A stretch of 64,000 nt of DNA from Flavobacteriaceae bacterium MAR_2009_75 (GCA_002813285.1 PHTZ01000001.1:2479501-2543500), one strand, 5' to 3'; shown: positions 18,961-28,632, counted from the stretch's first letter. Notes: generated by a model from the letters alone, not told the origin. Made by a program: numbers and translations.

Positions 18961-20034
18961 GTGAGAGATGATGATTTTATCAAAGGTCGTGGTGCACAGC
19001 AAAATGTACCGAACAAGTTTCTAGAACATAGCTATGAAACTCGAGACGACTTTTTGGAGTTTTGTAGAATAGAGGGGGAAGAGGCCGATAAGAACAAGAC
19101 CCAATACATTTCTATTTTCCCGAAAACGATTGTGAACAAGTTCACAAGCCCAGATGTGGGTATGACGTTTTCAATGAATCCCTATCAGGGGTGTGAACAT
19201 GGGTGTATTTATTGTTATGCTCGCAACACTCATGAATTTTGGGGTTACGGTGCCGGTCTTGACTTCGAACGGAAAATTTTAGTGAAAAAATCAGCTCCGC
19301 AACTTCTCGAAGAAAAATTAAAAAGCAAGAGGTGGCAAGCCCGAACAATTGTACTTTCAGGTAATACCGATTGTTATCAACCTGCTGAAAAGAGGTTCAA
19401 AATTACCCGGGCGTGTCTTGAGGTTTTTTTGAAATATAGGCATCCCGTAGGTATCATCACAAAAAATGCCCTAGTGCTCCGAGACCTTGATATTCTAAAA
19501 GAATTGGGAAAATATGGGCTTATAGGGGTTAACGTATCGGTAACTTCTTTGTCTGAAGAAACACGCAGAATTCTAGAACCTCGAACAACGACCATAAAAA
19601 AGAGATTGGAAACTATTCGCATTTTGTCTGAAAACGGCATTCCTGTAAATGCGATGCTCGCTCCTATAATACCCGGTATTAACAGTCATGAAATTTTGAA
19701 TCTGGCCAAAGCGGTCTCAGAAAACGGAGCGCTTTCTTTTGGTTTTACAGTGGTGCGGCTCAATGGTGCCATTGGTCAGGTTTTTTCTGATTGGATTAGA
19801 AAAGCATTGCCAGATAGAGCCGATAAAGTATTGCATCAGATTGAAGAATGTCATGGCGGTAGCTTGAACGATAGTCGCTTCGGGGTGAGAAACCGTGGGG
19901 AAGGCAAGATTGCCACTCAAGTTCATGATTTGGTCAAATTAGCCAAACAGACTTATTTTAAAGAAAAGACTTTTCCTGTTTTGAACCACGATATGCATGC
20001 CGAATATAAAGATGGGCAGCTTAGTCTATTTTGA
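18961..20034 (+). CDS. PA0069-type radical SAM protein (spore photoproduct lyase-like)
   Basis: A 357-residue protein with a GTG start. The iron-sulfur site is C78-x3-C82-x2-C85 within NPYQGCEHGCIYCYARN, the hallmark of the PA0069/Rv2578c branch of radical SAM enzymes related to spore photoproduct lyase. A following FWGYGAGLDFERKILVK and the STxTxx-like NVSVTSLSEETRR stretch agree. The reaction is unknown; DNA-lesion or tRNA chemistry has been suggested for relatives. The C-terminus ends in GQLSLF, also usual for the family. Confidence 0.88.
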   Translation: MRDDDFIKGRGAQQNVPNKFLEHSYETRDDFLEFCRIEGEEADKNKTQYISIFPKTIVNKFTSPDVGMTFSMNPYQGCEHGCIYCYARNTHEFWGYGAGLDFERKILVKKSAPQLLEEKLKSKRWQARTIVLSGNTDCYQPAEKRFKITRACLEVFLKYRHPVGIITKNALVLRDLDILKELGKYGLIGVNVSVTSLSEETRRILEPRTTTIKKRLETIRILSENGIPVNAMLAPIIPGINSHEILNLAKAVSENGALSFGFTVVRLNGAIGQVFSDWIRKALPDRADKVLHQIEECHGGSLNDSRFGVRNRGEGKIATQVHDLVKLAKQTYFKEKTFPVLNHDMHAEYKDGQLSLF

Positions 20035-20116
20035 TAGAAAATAATTTTTTCATACTCCTTGTTAACCTTTTTGTTCTTCCGGTATCAATAGGTGAAACAA
20101 TCGAATAAATTATAGT

Positions 20117-20671
20117 ATGAAAAAATTAGTATGCATTTTTACGTTGGTACTGACCGTTTACCAAATGAATGCCCAAGATTTTAGTTTTGGTGCAAAAGCA
20201 GGTATTAATATCGCCAACGTAGGCGGTTACAATTATGGCGGCTTAGGTAGCCTAGGGTCGAAAGTAGGTTTTCATCTTGGCGCGGTGGCTGAAGTGCCCA
20301 TTTCAGATAAAATGGCAGTACAGCCCGAATTACTGTATTCTTCACAAGGTTCAAATTGGAGCTTTGGTACCAATGGTGATAACCTGAAACTTGATTATGT
20401 GAACCTGCCCGTGCTAGCGAAATATTATTTCATAGAAGGGCTTAGTGCCGAAGCAGGGCCATTGGTCGGGTTTTTGGTCTCTACGAACGCTGATGACGAC
20501 CTATTTAAAAGTCTTGATATTGCTTTTGCCATAGGAGCGTCTTACAAACTGAATGAGAACATTTTTTTCAGTCTTAGGTATAACAAGGGGATATCGAACA
20601 TCAATACAGATGATGTTGGTGGCAGTAGCCAGAACAACGTAGTGCAGATTTCGGCAGGGTATGCCTTTTAA
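20117..20671 (+). CDS. Outer-membrane beta-barrel protein (porin family)
   Basis: A 184-residue protein with the signal peptide MKKLVCIFTLVLTVYQMNAQ. It continues with FSFGAKAGINIANVGG and alternating hydrophobic strands to a terminal FxxSAGYAF, the OmpA/PorT-like beta-barrel pattern PF13568. About eight strands can be counted. It is expected in the outer membrane; function is unknown. It ends in a terminator shared with the convergent oxidoreductase gene. Confidence 0.85.
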   Translation: MKKLVCIFTLVLTVYQMNAQDFSFGAKAGINIANVGGYNYGGLGSLGSKVGFHLGAVAEVPISDKMAVQPELLYSSQGSNWSFGTNGDNLKLDYVNLPVLAKYYFIEGLSAEAGPLVGFLVSTNADDDLFKSLDIAFAIGASYKLNENIFFSLRYNKGISNINTDDVGGSSQNNVVQISAGYAF

Positions 20672-20690
20672 CGATAGTTAGTGTTGGTTG

Positions 20691-20746
20691 AAAACTGAAG
20701 GCATAGAAAAATAGGAAATATTTTTTGTCGACGCCTTCAGTTTTTT
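20691..20746. terminator. Intrinsic terminator between convergent genes
   Basis: A 12-bp stem AAAACTGAAGGC / GCCTTCAGTTTT with a 30-nt loop, followed by a T run on plus and preceded by A residues for the minus direction. Confidence 0.75.
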
Positions 20747-20751
20747 ATTTG

Positions 20752-22176
20752 TTAAGATAGCTCCCAGCCCTTGCGGTAACTTCCTTTGACCCATTCATTG
20801 GCCATATCCCAATTGGTTACTTTCATATTTTCACCGTCCCAAAGGATTTTTCTTCGTCCTGGGTATTCAAAAGGATCCCAATCTCCCAATTTTTTTCCTT
20901 CTTTCAACTTTTTATATTGAAAAGCTTTGATAGCCAAATTGCCCATAAGAACGGCTTCCGTAAGAGGCCCTGAACGTTTGAAATCAGATGAGGTTTCTAC
21001 ACCGTTTAAACAGCCTTCAACAAAATTCGCTTGATGTCCGCCTACATCACCATCAATTCTTTTCAAATATGGCGCTGGAGCTTTGAACATATCCATATTC
21101 TTGCTCGGTAGCAATCTAGCATTTCTAGAATAGGTATCCGCTACTAAAATACCTTTGGTTCCGTAGAATACAGATCCCCCACCACTATCGCCAATGGTTT
21201 CTCCATCGGCAAGTTCATCAGGTAAATCGGGCATTAAGCCGCCATCATACCAGTTTAAAGCTATGTCACCATGTTCTTCGGTGTTGAATTTTAAGCGAAC
21301 AATCGATGAAGCGGGGCAAGATTCACTATAATCGGCTTCGACGAAATCGCCAATCCAATTGGTCGTACAACTGGCCTCGGCCTCGGTAGGGTAGCCTAAA
21401 TCAAGAACACCGAACGGAGTTTCCATAATATGGCAACCCATATCACCTAAAGCACCGGTTCCAAAATCCCAAAAGCCTCTCCATTTGAAAGGTAGGTATG
21501 CGGCGTTATAATCGCGCATTTTGGCGACACCGAGCCATAAGTCCCAATCCAACCCCTTAGGTACGGGTTGTTTTTCTGTAGGTAAGGGCACGCCTTGTGG
21601 CCATACGGGTCTGTTCGTCCAGCAATCAACCTTATAAACCTTGCCGATAATACCTGATTGAATCCATTCTTTGGCCTGGCGACTACCATCACTTGACGCA
21701 CCTTGGTTTCCCATCTGTGTAACAATGCCGTTTTGTTGTGCCACCGAGGTCATGAGACGTGCTTCATTGATATTATGTGTTAATGGCTTTTCTACATAAG
21801 CATGTTTTTTGGCCTTCATAAAAGGTAAGGCGATAGAAGCATGCATATGGTCAGGCGTGGCCACCATAATAGCGTCGATATCTTTGATATGCTTATCATA
21901 GACTTTTCTAAAGTCTTTATATTGTTTTGCCTTCGGATATTTCTTGTAAGAATCTGCCGCTCTACGGTCATCTACATCACATAAGGTTACGAATTTGACC
22001 TTGCCGGTTTCGTTCAGACCGTTCATAACGCTAGAACCTCTTCCCCCAACACCAAAAGCTGCCATGTACAAGGTGTCACTAGGGGGTACATGGTTTTTGC
22101 CCATTACATAACTGGGTACGATTGAAAATGCGGTAGATGCTGCAGCGGCGTTTTTAATAAACTTTCGTCTTTGCAT
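20752..22176 (-). CDS. Tat-exported Gfo/Idh/MocA family oxidoreductase
   Basis: A 474-residue protein. The twin-arginine signal MQRRKFIKNAAAAST is followed by a Rossmann fold with AAFGVGGRGSSVM and the EKPLTHN motif of the Gfo/Idh/MocA family, which binds NAD(P) and oxidises sugars or sugar derivatives. The length, with the C-terminal extension FEYPGRRKILWDGENMKVTN, matches the periplasmic Bacteroidota subgroup rather than cytoplasmic inositol dehydrogenases. It stands alone, 25 kb from the sugar-oxidation cluster at 48-58 kb, to which it could contribute functionally. Confidence 0.88.
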   Translation of the reverse strand: MQRRKFIKNAAAASTAFSIVPSYVMGKNHVPPSDTLYMAAFGVGGRGSSVMNGLNETGKVKFVTLCDVDDRRAADSYKKYPKAKQYKDFRKVYDKHIKDIDAIMVATPDHMHASIALPFMKAKKHAYVEKPLTHNINEARLMTSVAQQNGIVTQMGNQGASSDGSRQAKEWIQSGIIGKVYKVDCWTNRPVWPQGVPLPTEKQPVPKGLDWDLWLGVAKMRDYNAAYLPFKWRGFWDFGTGALGDMGCHIMETPFGVLDLGYPTEAEASCTTNWIGDFVEADYSESCPASSIVRLKFNTEEHGDIALNWYDGGLMPDLPDELADGETIGDSGGGSVFYGTKGILVADTYSRNARLLPSKNMDMFKAPAPYLKRIDGDVGGHQANFVEGCLNGVETSSDFKRSGPLTEAVLMGNLAIKAFQYKKLKEGKKLGDWDPFEYPGRRKILWDGENMKVTNWDMANEWVKGSYRKGWELS

Positions 22177-22248
22177 AGTATTTAAGTGAGTTTAGTATGA
22201 GCCTAGGAAGGTACAAAAAATATAAATTTTGTTTGGCTCGCCCGCGTA

Positions 22249-22929
22249 CTATTCAATCGTTGAAGAGGTGGCTAATGGATTCCACTCTCTGTAAAATTGC
22301 TCAAGATAGTCTAACATATATTTATGCCGTTTTTCCGCTATTTTTTTTCCGGTCGTTGTATTCATTTTATCTTTTAGAAGAAGCAATTTTTCATAAAAAT
22401 GATTGAGTGTAGGTGCGCTCGACTTTTTATACTCTTCTTTAGTCATTTTAAGGTTGGGTGGTACTTCTGGGTTATAGAGTTCTCTATTCTTAAACCCACC
22501 ATAGTTAAAGGCACGGGCGATACCAATGGCACCCAAGGCATCTAATCTGTCGGCATCTTGTACGACTTGAAGTTCTTTTGAATTAAAAGGTCGACCAGGT
22601 TTTTTTTTGAGAGAGTTCTTAAAAGAAATATTCTCGATAATTTTCACTACATGTGTAATAGTTTTCTTTTTTACCTTGAGTCCACTCAAAAAGGTACGGG
22701 CCAATTGTGGGCCGATCGTTTCGTCTCCATCGTTGAATTTGGCATCGGCTATATCGTGTAGAAGAGCGGCTAGACTTACTGTGAGAATATCTACCTTTTC
22801 TTCTTTTGCGATCAAAAGCGTATTCTTGAAAACCCTTTGAATATGAAACCAATCATGGCCACCCTCTGCACCTTGTAGAGTTTCTTTAACGAAAGCTATG
22901 GTCTGTTCTACTATTTCTGCGTCGTTCAT
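22249..22929 (-). CDS. HD-domain phosphohydrolase
   Basis: A 226-residue cytoplasmic protein. Metal ligands of the HD superfamily are visible: HDWFHIQRV (His25/His29), LLHDIADAKF (His58, Asp59) and VQDADRLDALGAIG (Asp near 134). This layout matches the YedJ/YpgQ type, metal-dependent nucleotide or phosphate hydrolases. The start overlaps the stop of the upstream acyltransferase by four bases (ATGA), so the two are translationally coupled. Confidence 0.88.
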   Translation of the reverse strand: MNDAEIVEQTIAFVKETLQGAEGGHDWFHIQRVFKNTLLIAKEEKVDILTVSLAALLHDIADAKFNDGDETIGPQLARTFLSGLKVKKKTITHVVKIIENISFKNSLKKKPGRPFNSKELQVVQDADRLDALGAIGIARAFNYGGFKNRELYNPEVPPNLKMTKEEYKKSSAPTLNHFYEKLLLLKDKMNTTTGKKIAEKRHKYMLDYLEQFYREWNPLATSSTIE

Positions 22930-23672
22930 AGGGGTGTTCGAAAAGAGGTTAGGGCAGAAACTATGGCTTTTTCAGTTTGTGCTATAACTTCATCTAAATT
23001 TTGTTTGACTTCAATCGGCTCATGTACGGTAAATGTAAGATGGTTGCCTATACCACTCGGAAATTTACCATAGCGCAGCATTTTCCAAGAATTATCAATA
23101 GTAATGGGTACTATAAGTGCCGATGGTGCATTTTTCATCAGTATTTTAAGGCCCATTGTTTTGAAAGGTTTTGTATAACCAGTTCTACTACGGGTACCTT
23201 CGGGAAAAATTACGGCGCAACGATTGTGTTTTTCTATATACTTGCCTAGTTTGGCAATTTCAACAAGAGCCTGTTTGGTATTTTTTCTATCGATTAAGGC
23301 AGAACCTCCCTTTCGGAGGTTGTAGGAAACGCTCGGTATACCCTTGCCCAACTCTTTTTTACTCACAAATTTTGGATGATGGTCACGCATATTCCAAATA
23401 ATAGGTGGTATATCGTGCATGCTTTGATGGTTGGCAACGATAATTAATGGGCGTTCTATAGGTATGTGATGAGGATTTTTAAATGTATAAGTAGTGCCCA
23501 AAATATGGGTACATCGCATCAAGCTAAGATTCAATAAGCTAACACTTGCCTTATGGGCATGATAACCAAAAACATTGTAGCAGACCCACTGTATGGGGTG
23601 AAATACCAACAACGTCAACCCGAAAAAAATCTGGTAGAGCAAGGTCAGTGGGTAAGCTAAGAGTTTTTGCAT
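22926..23672 (-). CDS. plsC: 1-acyl-sn-glycerol-3-phosphate acyltransferase
   Basis: A 248-residue membrane-associated enzyme that makes phosphatidic acid from lysophosphatidate. Motif I NHQSMHD (His82, Asp87) is the catalytic HX4D, motif III is FPEGTRSR at about residues 157-163, and a hydrophobic N-terminal segment anchors the protein. It is the first gene of a two-gene operon with the HD hydrolase. The gene symbol is given by family; a paralogue elsewhere in the genome cannot be excluded. Confidence 0.88.
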   Translation of the reverse strand: MQKLLAYPLTLLYQIFFGLTLLVFHPIQWVCYNVFGYHAHKASVSLLNLSLMRCTHILGTTYTFKNPHHIPIERPLIIVANHQSMHDIPPIIWNMRDHHPKFVSKKELGKGIPSVSYNLRKGGSALIDRKNTKQALVEIAKLGKYIEKHNRCAVIFPEGTRSRTGYTKPFKTMGLKILMKNAPSALIVPITIDNSWKMLRYGKFPSGIGNHLTFTVHEPIEVKQNLDEVIAQTEKAIVSALTSFRTPL

Positions 23673-23765
23673 AGGGCAAAAATAAGACTATTCACAATTT
23701 TGTTAAAAACAAGACTGTATTTTAATAGGCTAGGGGGTTGATTTTAGTGAGAGGAAGTACATAAA

Positions 23766-23798
23766 CCAAAAACGGACTTCCTATTTCTGGGAAGTCCG
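23766..23798 (-). terminator. Intrinsic terminator of the bacilliredoxin gene
   Basis: The stem CGGACTTCC / GGAAGTCCG (23773-23781 and 23790-23798) is followed on the minus strand by five U residues. It lies 28 bp after the stop codon. Confidence 0.75.
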
Positions 23799-23826
23799 CT
23801 GTGTAATTTTACAATCGTAGTCGGTA

Positions 23827-24240
23827 CTAAGAGCAGAACTCTTCGTAAGCACCGATCAAGTTCTCTGCAATCAATTCTGCAGGTCTGCCTTCGATGTGAT
23901 GACGTTCGATCATATGAACCAACTCCCCATCTTTAAAAAGGGCCATACTAGGTGAAGAAGGAGGAAAAGGAACCATTAGGTTTCTTGCCTTGTTCACCGC
24001 TTCGGTATCGACACCCGCAAAAACCGTTACGGCATGGTCCGGTCTTTTAGCGTTCTGAAGACTCAATTTAGCAGCAGGTCGAGCATTGGCAGCGGCACAG
24101 CCACAAACCGAATTGACCACAACCAAAGTAGTACCTTCTTTGTTGATTGCATTTTCGACCGCTTCGGCCGTATATAATTCTTCAAACCCGGCTGATGCCA
24201 AGTCTTGTCTCATAGGTTTTACCAATTCTTCCGGATACAT
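23827..24240 (-). CDS. BrxA/BrxB family bacilliredoxin
   Basis: A 137-residue cytoplasmic thiol-disulfide protein of the YphP/YqiW family, which removes bacillithiol from proteins in Firmicutes and is widespread in Bacteroidota. The CGC redox motif in VVNSVCGCAAANARPA (Cys46, Cys48) and the start MYPEELVKPMRQDL are diagnostic. The ATG at 24240 is preferred over a TTG three codons upstream. Bacillithiol use by this organism is inferred from the family only. Confidence 0.92.
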   Translation of the reverse strand: MYPEELVKPMRQDLASAGFEELYTAEAVENAINKEGTTLVVVNSVCGCAAANARPAAKLSLQNAKRPDHAVTVFAGVDTEAVNKARNLMVPFPPSSPSMALFKDGELVHMIERHHIEGRPAELIAENLIGAYEEFCS

Positions 24241-24426
24241 AAATATCAATTTTATTTAGGATAACAAAGATACTTAATTTGTCGCATTTTATTGGTGCAC
24301 TTAACATTACCTTATGTTAGTCTGCTTTTTATTTTGCGAATGCTGTAATATGAGATTTTAATTATTAATTTTCTCAGAACAAGACTTTTGTCCTTTTCAT
24401 TGGGAACAATTAAAATAGAGCATAAA

Positions 24427-24792
24427 ATGAGAGAAAGTATAAGTGATAGAATACTCAAAATTTATGAATACAAAGGTTTTCATCAATATTCCCAGTTTGC
24501 TAAAGCAACGGGATTAATTGATCAAACGGCGGCCAATTATATTAAAGGAAAGCAAAAACCTGACTCAGAAAAAATGGAGAAGATTATTAGAGCGTTTGAG
24601 GAAATTGATGAACGCTGGCTGTTAACAGGGGAAGGTAATATGTTGAAAAGCGAAACCTCGCTTCAATCCAACCCAAATAAAATGGTACTCTCTGATTTTT
24701 CAGACCTAGAAATAACAGAATATATCGCGCAAAACTTAAACAGGTTTAAGTCATTTGCCACCTTTAGAATAGTTGTAGGTCTAGAGAATTGA
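24427..24792 (+). CDS. Small helix-turn-helix regulator
   Basis: A 121-residue protein beginning MRESISDRILKIYEYKGFHQ. A lambda-repressor-like HTH lies at about residues 17-60 (YSQFAKATGLIDQTAANYIK, KPDSEKMEKIIRAF), and ERWLLTGEGNML follows, a phrase common in phage-like CI repressors. The C-terminus is short and lacks a peptidase domain. A longer TTG-start frame exists but the ATG at 24427 is better. There is no phage context nearby. Target genes are unknown. Confidence 0.75.
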   Translation: MRESISDRILKIYEYKGFHQYSQFAKATGLIDQTAANYIKGKQKPDSEKMEKIIRAFEEIDERWLLTGEGNMLKSETSLQSNPNKMVLSDFSDLEITEYIAQNLNRFKSFATFRIVVGLEN

Positions 24793-24845
24793 TTTTAGCC
24801 GTGAAAACCTGTTTTTGCAACCCCCGTCATTCTAAGTGCTTTTAA

Positions 24846-24853
24846 TATCTTTG
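24846..24853 (+). promoter_or_regulatory. -7 element upstream of the DjlA-like gene
   Basis: TATCTTTG, a perfect TAnnTTTG match, 20 bp before the start codon at 24873. Confidence 0.45.
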
Positions 24854-24872
24854 CCAAAATTTTTTACACGAT

Positions 24873-25610
24873 ATGATTAAATGGTTCGCGGCCATTCTTG
24901 GGTATTATCTCTTCCGGTTTCCGGGAGCTATCTTAGGATTTTTAGTTGGCAGTTTTGTAGATAACCTAAGTGGTGGCGGTAGAAACGCCCAGACCATTTT
25001 TCAAGACATGACCCGGCAGAATGTTTCGCCTGCCGATTTCGAGTTGAACCTTCTTTCGCTCTGCTCCATTGTGATCAAGGCTGATGGTAAGGTGAGCCAG
25101 CGTGAGATGGACTATGTTCGACAATATTTTGTCAGCACTTATGGTAAAGATAGGGCGAATGCTATTTTTCGTACGTTCAATGAGGTCAATAAGAAACACG
25201 AAATTTCTGCCCAGCGTATTTGCACTTATTTGAACCAACGCACACGATACGAGGTGCGCTTGCAGTTGTTGCATTTTCTGTTCGGTATAGCCCAGGCCGA
25301 TGGTTCGGTGAGTGGCCCTGAGGTCAATAAAATTAAAGAAATATCCGGCTATCTAAGGGTGAATCTCCGTGATTTTGAAAGTATTATGGCCATGTTCATT
25401 AAATCGGCCAATAACGCGTATAAAATTCTAGAGATTGAAAAATCGGCTACCGACGATGAGGTGAAAAAAGCGTACCGTTCTATGGCTAAAAAGTATCATC
25501 CCGATAGGGTAAATACAGAGAACGAGGCCATTAAGAAAGGTGCCGAAGAGAAGTTTAAAGAAGTACAAAAGGCTTACGAAGAAATTCAGTCAGAGAGAGG
25601 CATTGGATAA
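24873..25610 (+). CDS. TerB/DnaJ-domain membrane protein (DjlA-like)
   Basis: A 245-residue protein. A short N-terminal hydrophobic part ([20 protein letters not shown]) is followed by a TerB-like helical domain at about 55-150 ([37 protein letters not shown]). A C-terminal J domain (about 180-245) carries the HPD motif in [10 protein letters not shown]. This is the DjlA co-chaperone architecture: a membrane-anchored partner of DnaK. It is monocistronic with a clear -7 element in front. Confidence 0.9.
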   Translation: MIKWFAAILGYYLFRFPGAILGFLVGSFVDNLSGGGRNAQTIFQDMTRQNVSPADFELNLLSLCSIVIKADGKVSQREMDYVRQYFVSTYGKDRANAIFRTFNEVNKKHEISAQRICTYLNQRTRYEVRLQLLHFLFGIAQADGSVSGPEVNKIKEISGYLRVNLRDFESIMAMFIKSANNAYKILEIEKSATDDEVKKAYRSMAKKYHPDRVNTENEAIKKGAEEKFKEVQKAYEEIQSERGIG

Positions 25611-25672
25611 AATATGTTGCTAGTCTGCATATCGCTATTTAAGAAGGTTTATGATAATAATTAACTGATGAA

Positions 25673-26257
25673 ATGCAAGATTTTTGGTTCTATTTACAAC
25701 TTGGGTTAGGGCACGTGCTTGACATCAATGCCTATGATCATGTTCTGTTTTTAGCAGCATTGGCTCTGCCTTTCACGTTTAAAAGCTGGAAGAGTGTACT
25801 GATGCTGGCTACAGTTTTTACACTTACCCACTGCCTTTCATTGGCGCTAAGCACATACGAATTAGTTCTTATGGATGTTGGATTGATCGAGTTTTTGATT
25901 CCGGTTACCATAGCAATGACCGCCATATTTAATTTATTGTTTATTAAGCTACCCACTGATAAGAAAAACATTGGACTGCACCTGATAGCAACGGCCTTTT
26001 TTGGTCTTATACACGGCTTTGGGTTTAGTAATTACTTCAAAATGTTAATGGCAGAGGAAGAGAATAAGGTGGTTCCGTTACTGGGTTTCGCCACAGGAAT
26101 CGAGTTTTCTCAAGTGTTGATAGTTCTTCTGGTTTTAACCATAACATATATCGTGGTTTCCATGATTAAACTTGCAAAGAAACGCTATGTTATTGTCACC
26201 TCTACTTTAATACTGCTGCTTACAATACCTATGCTAGTTCGTACGTTTCCTTTATAG
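25673..26257 (+). CDS. HupE/UreJ family membrane protein
   Basis: A 194-residue inner-membrane protein with six hydrophobic helices. The family motif is visible: LGLGHVLDINAYDHVLFLAAL in the first part, FTLTHCLSLALS in the third helix, and FFGLIHGFGFSNYF later, with the histidines that bind metal in HupE/UreJ nickel transporters. In Flavobacteriia this member is not tied to hydrogenase or urease genes and is found beside dCMP deaminase and CtpA as here. The metal transported is unknown. Confidence 0.88.
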   Translation: MQDFWFYLQLGLGHVLDINAYDHVLFLAALALPFTFKSWKSVLMLATVFTLTHCLSLALSTYELVLMDVGLIEFLIPVTIAMTAIFNLLFIKLPTDKKNIGLHLIATAFFGLIHGFGFSNYFKMLMAEEENKVVPLLGFATGIEFSQVLIVLLVLTITYIVVSMIKLAKKRYVIVTSTLILLLTIPMLVRTFPL

Positions 26258-26341
26258 CAAGCCCTTGTTTTTGCTTAATATTAACTTCAAAATAATTGTT
26301 GGGCTTTTTTAAAGCAGGTATCTTAGTACTTTTCTAAACGA

Positions 26342-26779
26342 ATGAAAGACAGCAAACAAGAGAAATATGATAGGGCTTATTTGAGAATGGCCCAAGAATG
26401 GGGCAAACTTTCGTATTGTATACGTAAACAGGTAGGTGCTATAATCGTAAAAGATAGAATGATTATTTCTGATGGGTATAATGGTACACCTACAGGCTTT
26501 GAGAATATTTGTGAAGATGATGAAGGGTACACAAAATGGTATGTTTTACACGCTGAAGCCAATGCAATAAGTAAAGTTGCATCTTCAACCCAGTCTTGTG
26601 AGAATGCTACCCTTTACATTACGTTATCGCCGTGCAGAGAATGTAGTAAGCTTATTCACCAGTCTGGCATCAAACGTGTAGTATATCAAACCGCTTACAA
26701 AGATAATTCGGGCTTGACATTTCTGAAAAAGGCCGGTATCGAACTGGTTCATATGCCAGAAATCGAAGCTTTGGTTTAA
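26342..26779 (+). CDS. Deoxycytidylate deaminase (dCMP deaminase)
   Basis: A 145-residue zinc enzyme converting dCMP to dUMP for dTTP synthesis. The catalytic signature is VLHAEANAI (His70, Glu72) and LSPCRECSK (Cys98, Cys101). The length and the insert DGYNGTPTGFENICEDDEGY, as in ComEB-type deaminases, support dCMP over cytosine or tRNA deaminase. It lies 10 bp before the S41 peptidase gene, so the two are co-transcribed. Confidence 0.88.
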   Translation: MKDSKQEKYDRAYLRMAQEWGKLSYCIRKQVGAIIVKDRMIISDGYNGTPTGFENICEDDEGYTKWYVLHAEANAISKVASSTQSCENATLYITLSPCRECSKLIHQSGIKRVVYQTAYKDNSGLTFLKKAGIELVHMPEIEALV

Positions 26780-26789
26780 AACTCAATAA

Positions 26790-28415
26790 ATGAAGGGTAA
26801 ATTCAGTTATATATGGCCAACAATAATTGCTGCGGCGCTCGCCTTAGGCATTTTTGTTGGTGGAAAACTGCATTTTAACGACACTCCTGAAAAACTGTTC
26901 ACTACCAATTCAAAAAAAGATAAGCTGAATAGGCTTATCGATTATATCGATTATGAATATGTAGATGAAATTGATACCGATAGTATCGTCGATGTAACCG
27001 TAAATCAGATTTTAGAAAAATTAGACCCACATTCGGTTTACATTCCAAAAAAGGAAATGAAACGGGTCGCCGAAAATATGAAAGGCGATTTTGTAGGTAT
27101 CGGCATCAACTTTTACGCTTATAACGATACCATTGCAGTTATACGAACCATACCGAACGGCCCCAGCGAAAGCAAAGGTATTAAAGCCGGTGATCGTATT
27201 TTAATGGCCGGCCTAGATACTCTTTATGGTAAGAACCTTGGCAGCGATGCTATCGTTCAAAAACTAAAAGGTGAAAAGGGCAGTTCGGTCAAGCTTAAGG
27301 TGTATCGTAAAGAAGATAATGAAACTTTTTCGGTGAACGTAAAACGTGGGGTAGTGCCTATAAAAAGCGTAGAATCATATTATATGTTGACCGATGATAT
27401 GGGCTATATAAAAGTGAACCGCTTTGCCGAATCAACATATAAAGAATTTAAAAAGGCTTTACGGGAATTAAGAAAACAGGGTGCGCAAAAATTGACTTTA
27501 GATTTAAGGGATAACCCTGGCGGATACTTGGGCGTTGCGGAAAAAATGGCAGATGAGTTTCTAGAAGAGGGTAAGCTTATACTTTTTACAAAGAACAAAA
27601 AGGGAAAAATAGATAACATTTACGCAACGGATAAGGGTACATTTGAAGATAAGCCCATTTATGTGTTGATTAACGAACGATCAGCTTCTGCCAGTGAAAT
27701 AATAGCTGGCGCCTTACAAGACAATGATATAGGCACTATTGTTGGTCGTCGCTCTTTTGGAAAAGGTCTGGTACAACGTGAAATGGAACTAGGTGATGGT
27801 TCCGCAGTTCGGTTGACAGTTTCAAGGTACTATACGCCTACCGGAAGAAGCATTCAAAAAACTTATGAAAATGGTACTAAAGACTATTACAAAAGATTTA
27901 CTGAACGCTATCATAATGGTGAGCTGGTATCGGTAGACAGTATCAAGGTAGCCGATTCTTTAAAATTCACCACGCCTAAAGGAAAAGTGGTTTACGGTGG
28001 AGGTGGCATCATACCTGATATTTTCGTACCTATTGGAACCAACGAAGAAGAGGCAGTTGAAAGTATGGATAGCTATGGATGGATGTCTTACTTCATTTTC
28101 GAACATTTAGATGGTGAACGTACTAAGTATCAAGACTACACAGAGAAAGATTTTGTAGAGAATTATACCGTTGACGATATTCTTTTTCAAGAGTTTGTAG
28201 AGTATTCACTCAATAGAAATCTAAAAATGGATTTCTATGCACATGAAAAAAGTATAAAGGTGTATCTAAAGGCTGCGCTTGCCGAACAACTCTTCGGAGC
28301 GAATGTGCATGCCAAAATAAAGAGTAGCGAAGACGCCATGCTTCGTGAAGTACTCGAGCTAGACGACCCAATCGTTAAACAAACGGAAGCCAGCGGCATC
28401 GATGCCAATAATTAA
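26790..28415 (+). CDS. S41 family carboxy-terminal processing peptidase
   Basis: A 541-residue exported protease anchored by an N-terminal helix (SYIWPTIIAAALALGIFVGG). A PDZ domain spans about 85-170 (GDFVGIGINFYAYNDTIAVI through LKGEKGSSVKLKV), then the S41 catalytic core with SASASE at about 298-303, the serine nucleophile, and RSFGKGLVQ, the lysine. Ctp enzymes trim C-termini of envelope proteins in the periplasm. It is co-directional with the dCMP deaminase. Its stop codon overlaps that of the small gene downstream on the opposite strand. Confidence 0.9.
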   Translation: MKGKFSYIWPTIIAAALALGIFVGGKLHFNDTPEKLFTTNSKKDKLNRLIDYIDYEYVDEIDTDSIVDVTVNQILEKLDPHSVYIPKKEMKRVAENMKGDFVGIGINFYAYNDTIAVIRTIPNGPSESKGIKAGDRILMAGLDTLYGKNLGSDAIVQKLKGEKGSSVKLKVYRKEDNETFSVNVKRGVVPIKSVESYYMLTDDMGYIKVNRFAESTYKEFKKALRELRKQGAQKLTLDLRDNPGGYLGVAEKMADEFLEEGKLILFTKNKKGKIDNIYATDKGTFEDKPIYVLINERSASASEIIAGALQDNDIGTIVGRRSFGKGLVQREMELGDGSAVRLTVSRYYTPTGRSIQKTYENGTKDYYKRFTERYHNGELVSVDSIKVADSLKFTTPKGKVVYGGGGIIPDIFVPIGTNEEEAVESMDSYGWMSYFIFEHLDGERTKYQDYTEKDFVENYTVDDILFQEFVEYSLNRNLKMDFYAHEKSIKVYLKAALAEQLFGANVHAKIKSSEDAMLREVLELDDPIVKQTEASGIDANN

Positions 28416-28615
28416 TTTCGATTTATTTTATCTTGGATCTTTCTGCTTGTTCTATAGATCAGAAGCAAAAGTATGGCGCAGAGCGGGGCTAGTATTCCGA
28501 TGATGGCAACGCTGCTATCTCCCACTAAAGGGTTTTCAAAATCGATTTTAGTAGTGTTGTAAGCCATCAATGCTATGGCCAATACGACTAAAATAATAGT
28601 GAGTGTTTTGCTCAT
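28412..28615 (-). CDS. Small two-helix membrane protein of unknown function
   Basis: A 67-residue protein with two hydrophobic helices (TLTIILVVLAIALMAYNTT and VAIIGILAPLCAILLLLIY) and a basic tail RTSRKIQDKINRN. Similar small membrane proteins occur widely in Flavobacteriia, but no function is known to me. It lies 18 bp downstream of marC on the same strand, with a tail-to-tail stop-codon overlap with the peptidase. Coding is supported by the membrane pattern and tight spacing. Confidence 0.7.
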   Translation of the reverse strand: MSKTLTIILVVLAIALMAYNTTKIDFENPLVGDSSVAIIGILAPLCAILLLLIYRTSRKIQDKINRN

Positions 28616-28632
28616 TTTTTCTCTATTTTTTC

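Noticed and set aside
22197-22406. Short plus-strand ORF upstream of the HD gene region
   Set aside because: Lies antisense to the HD hydrolase with no support for translation.
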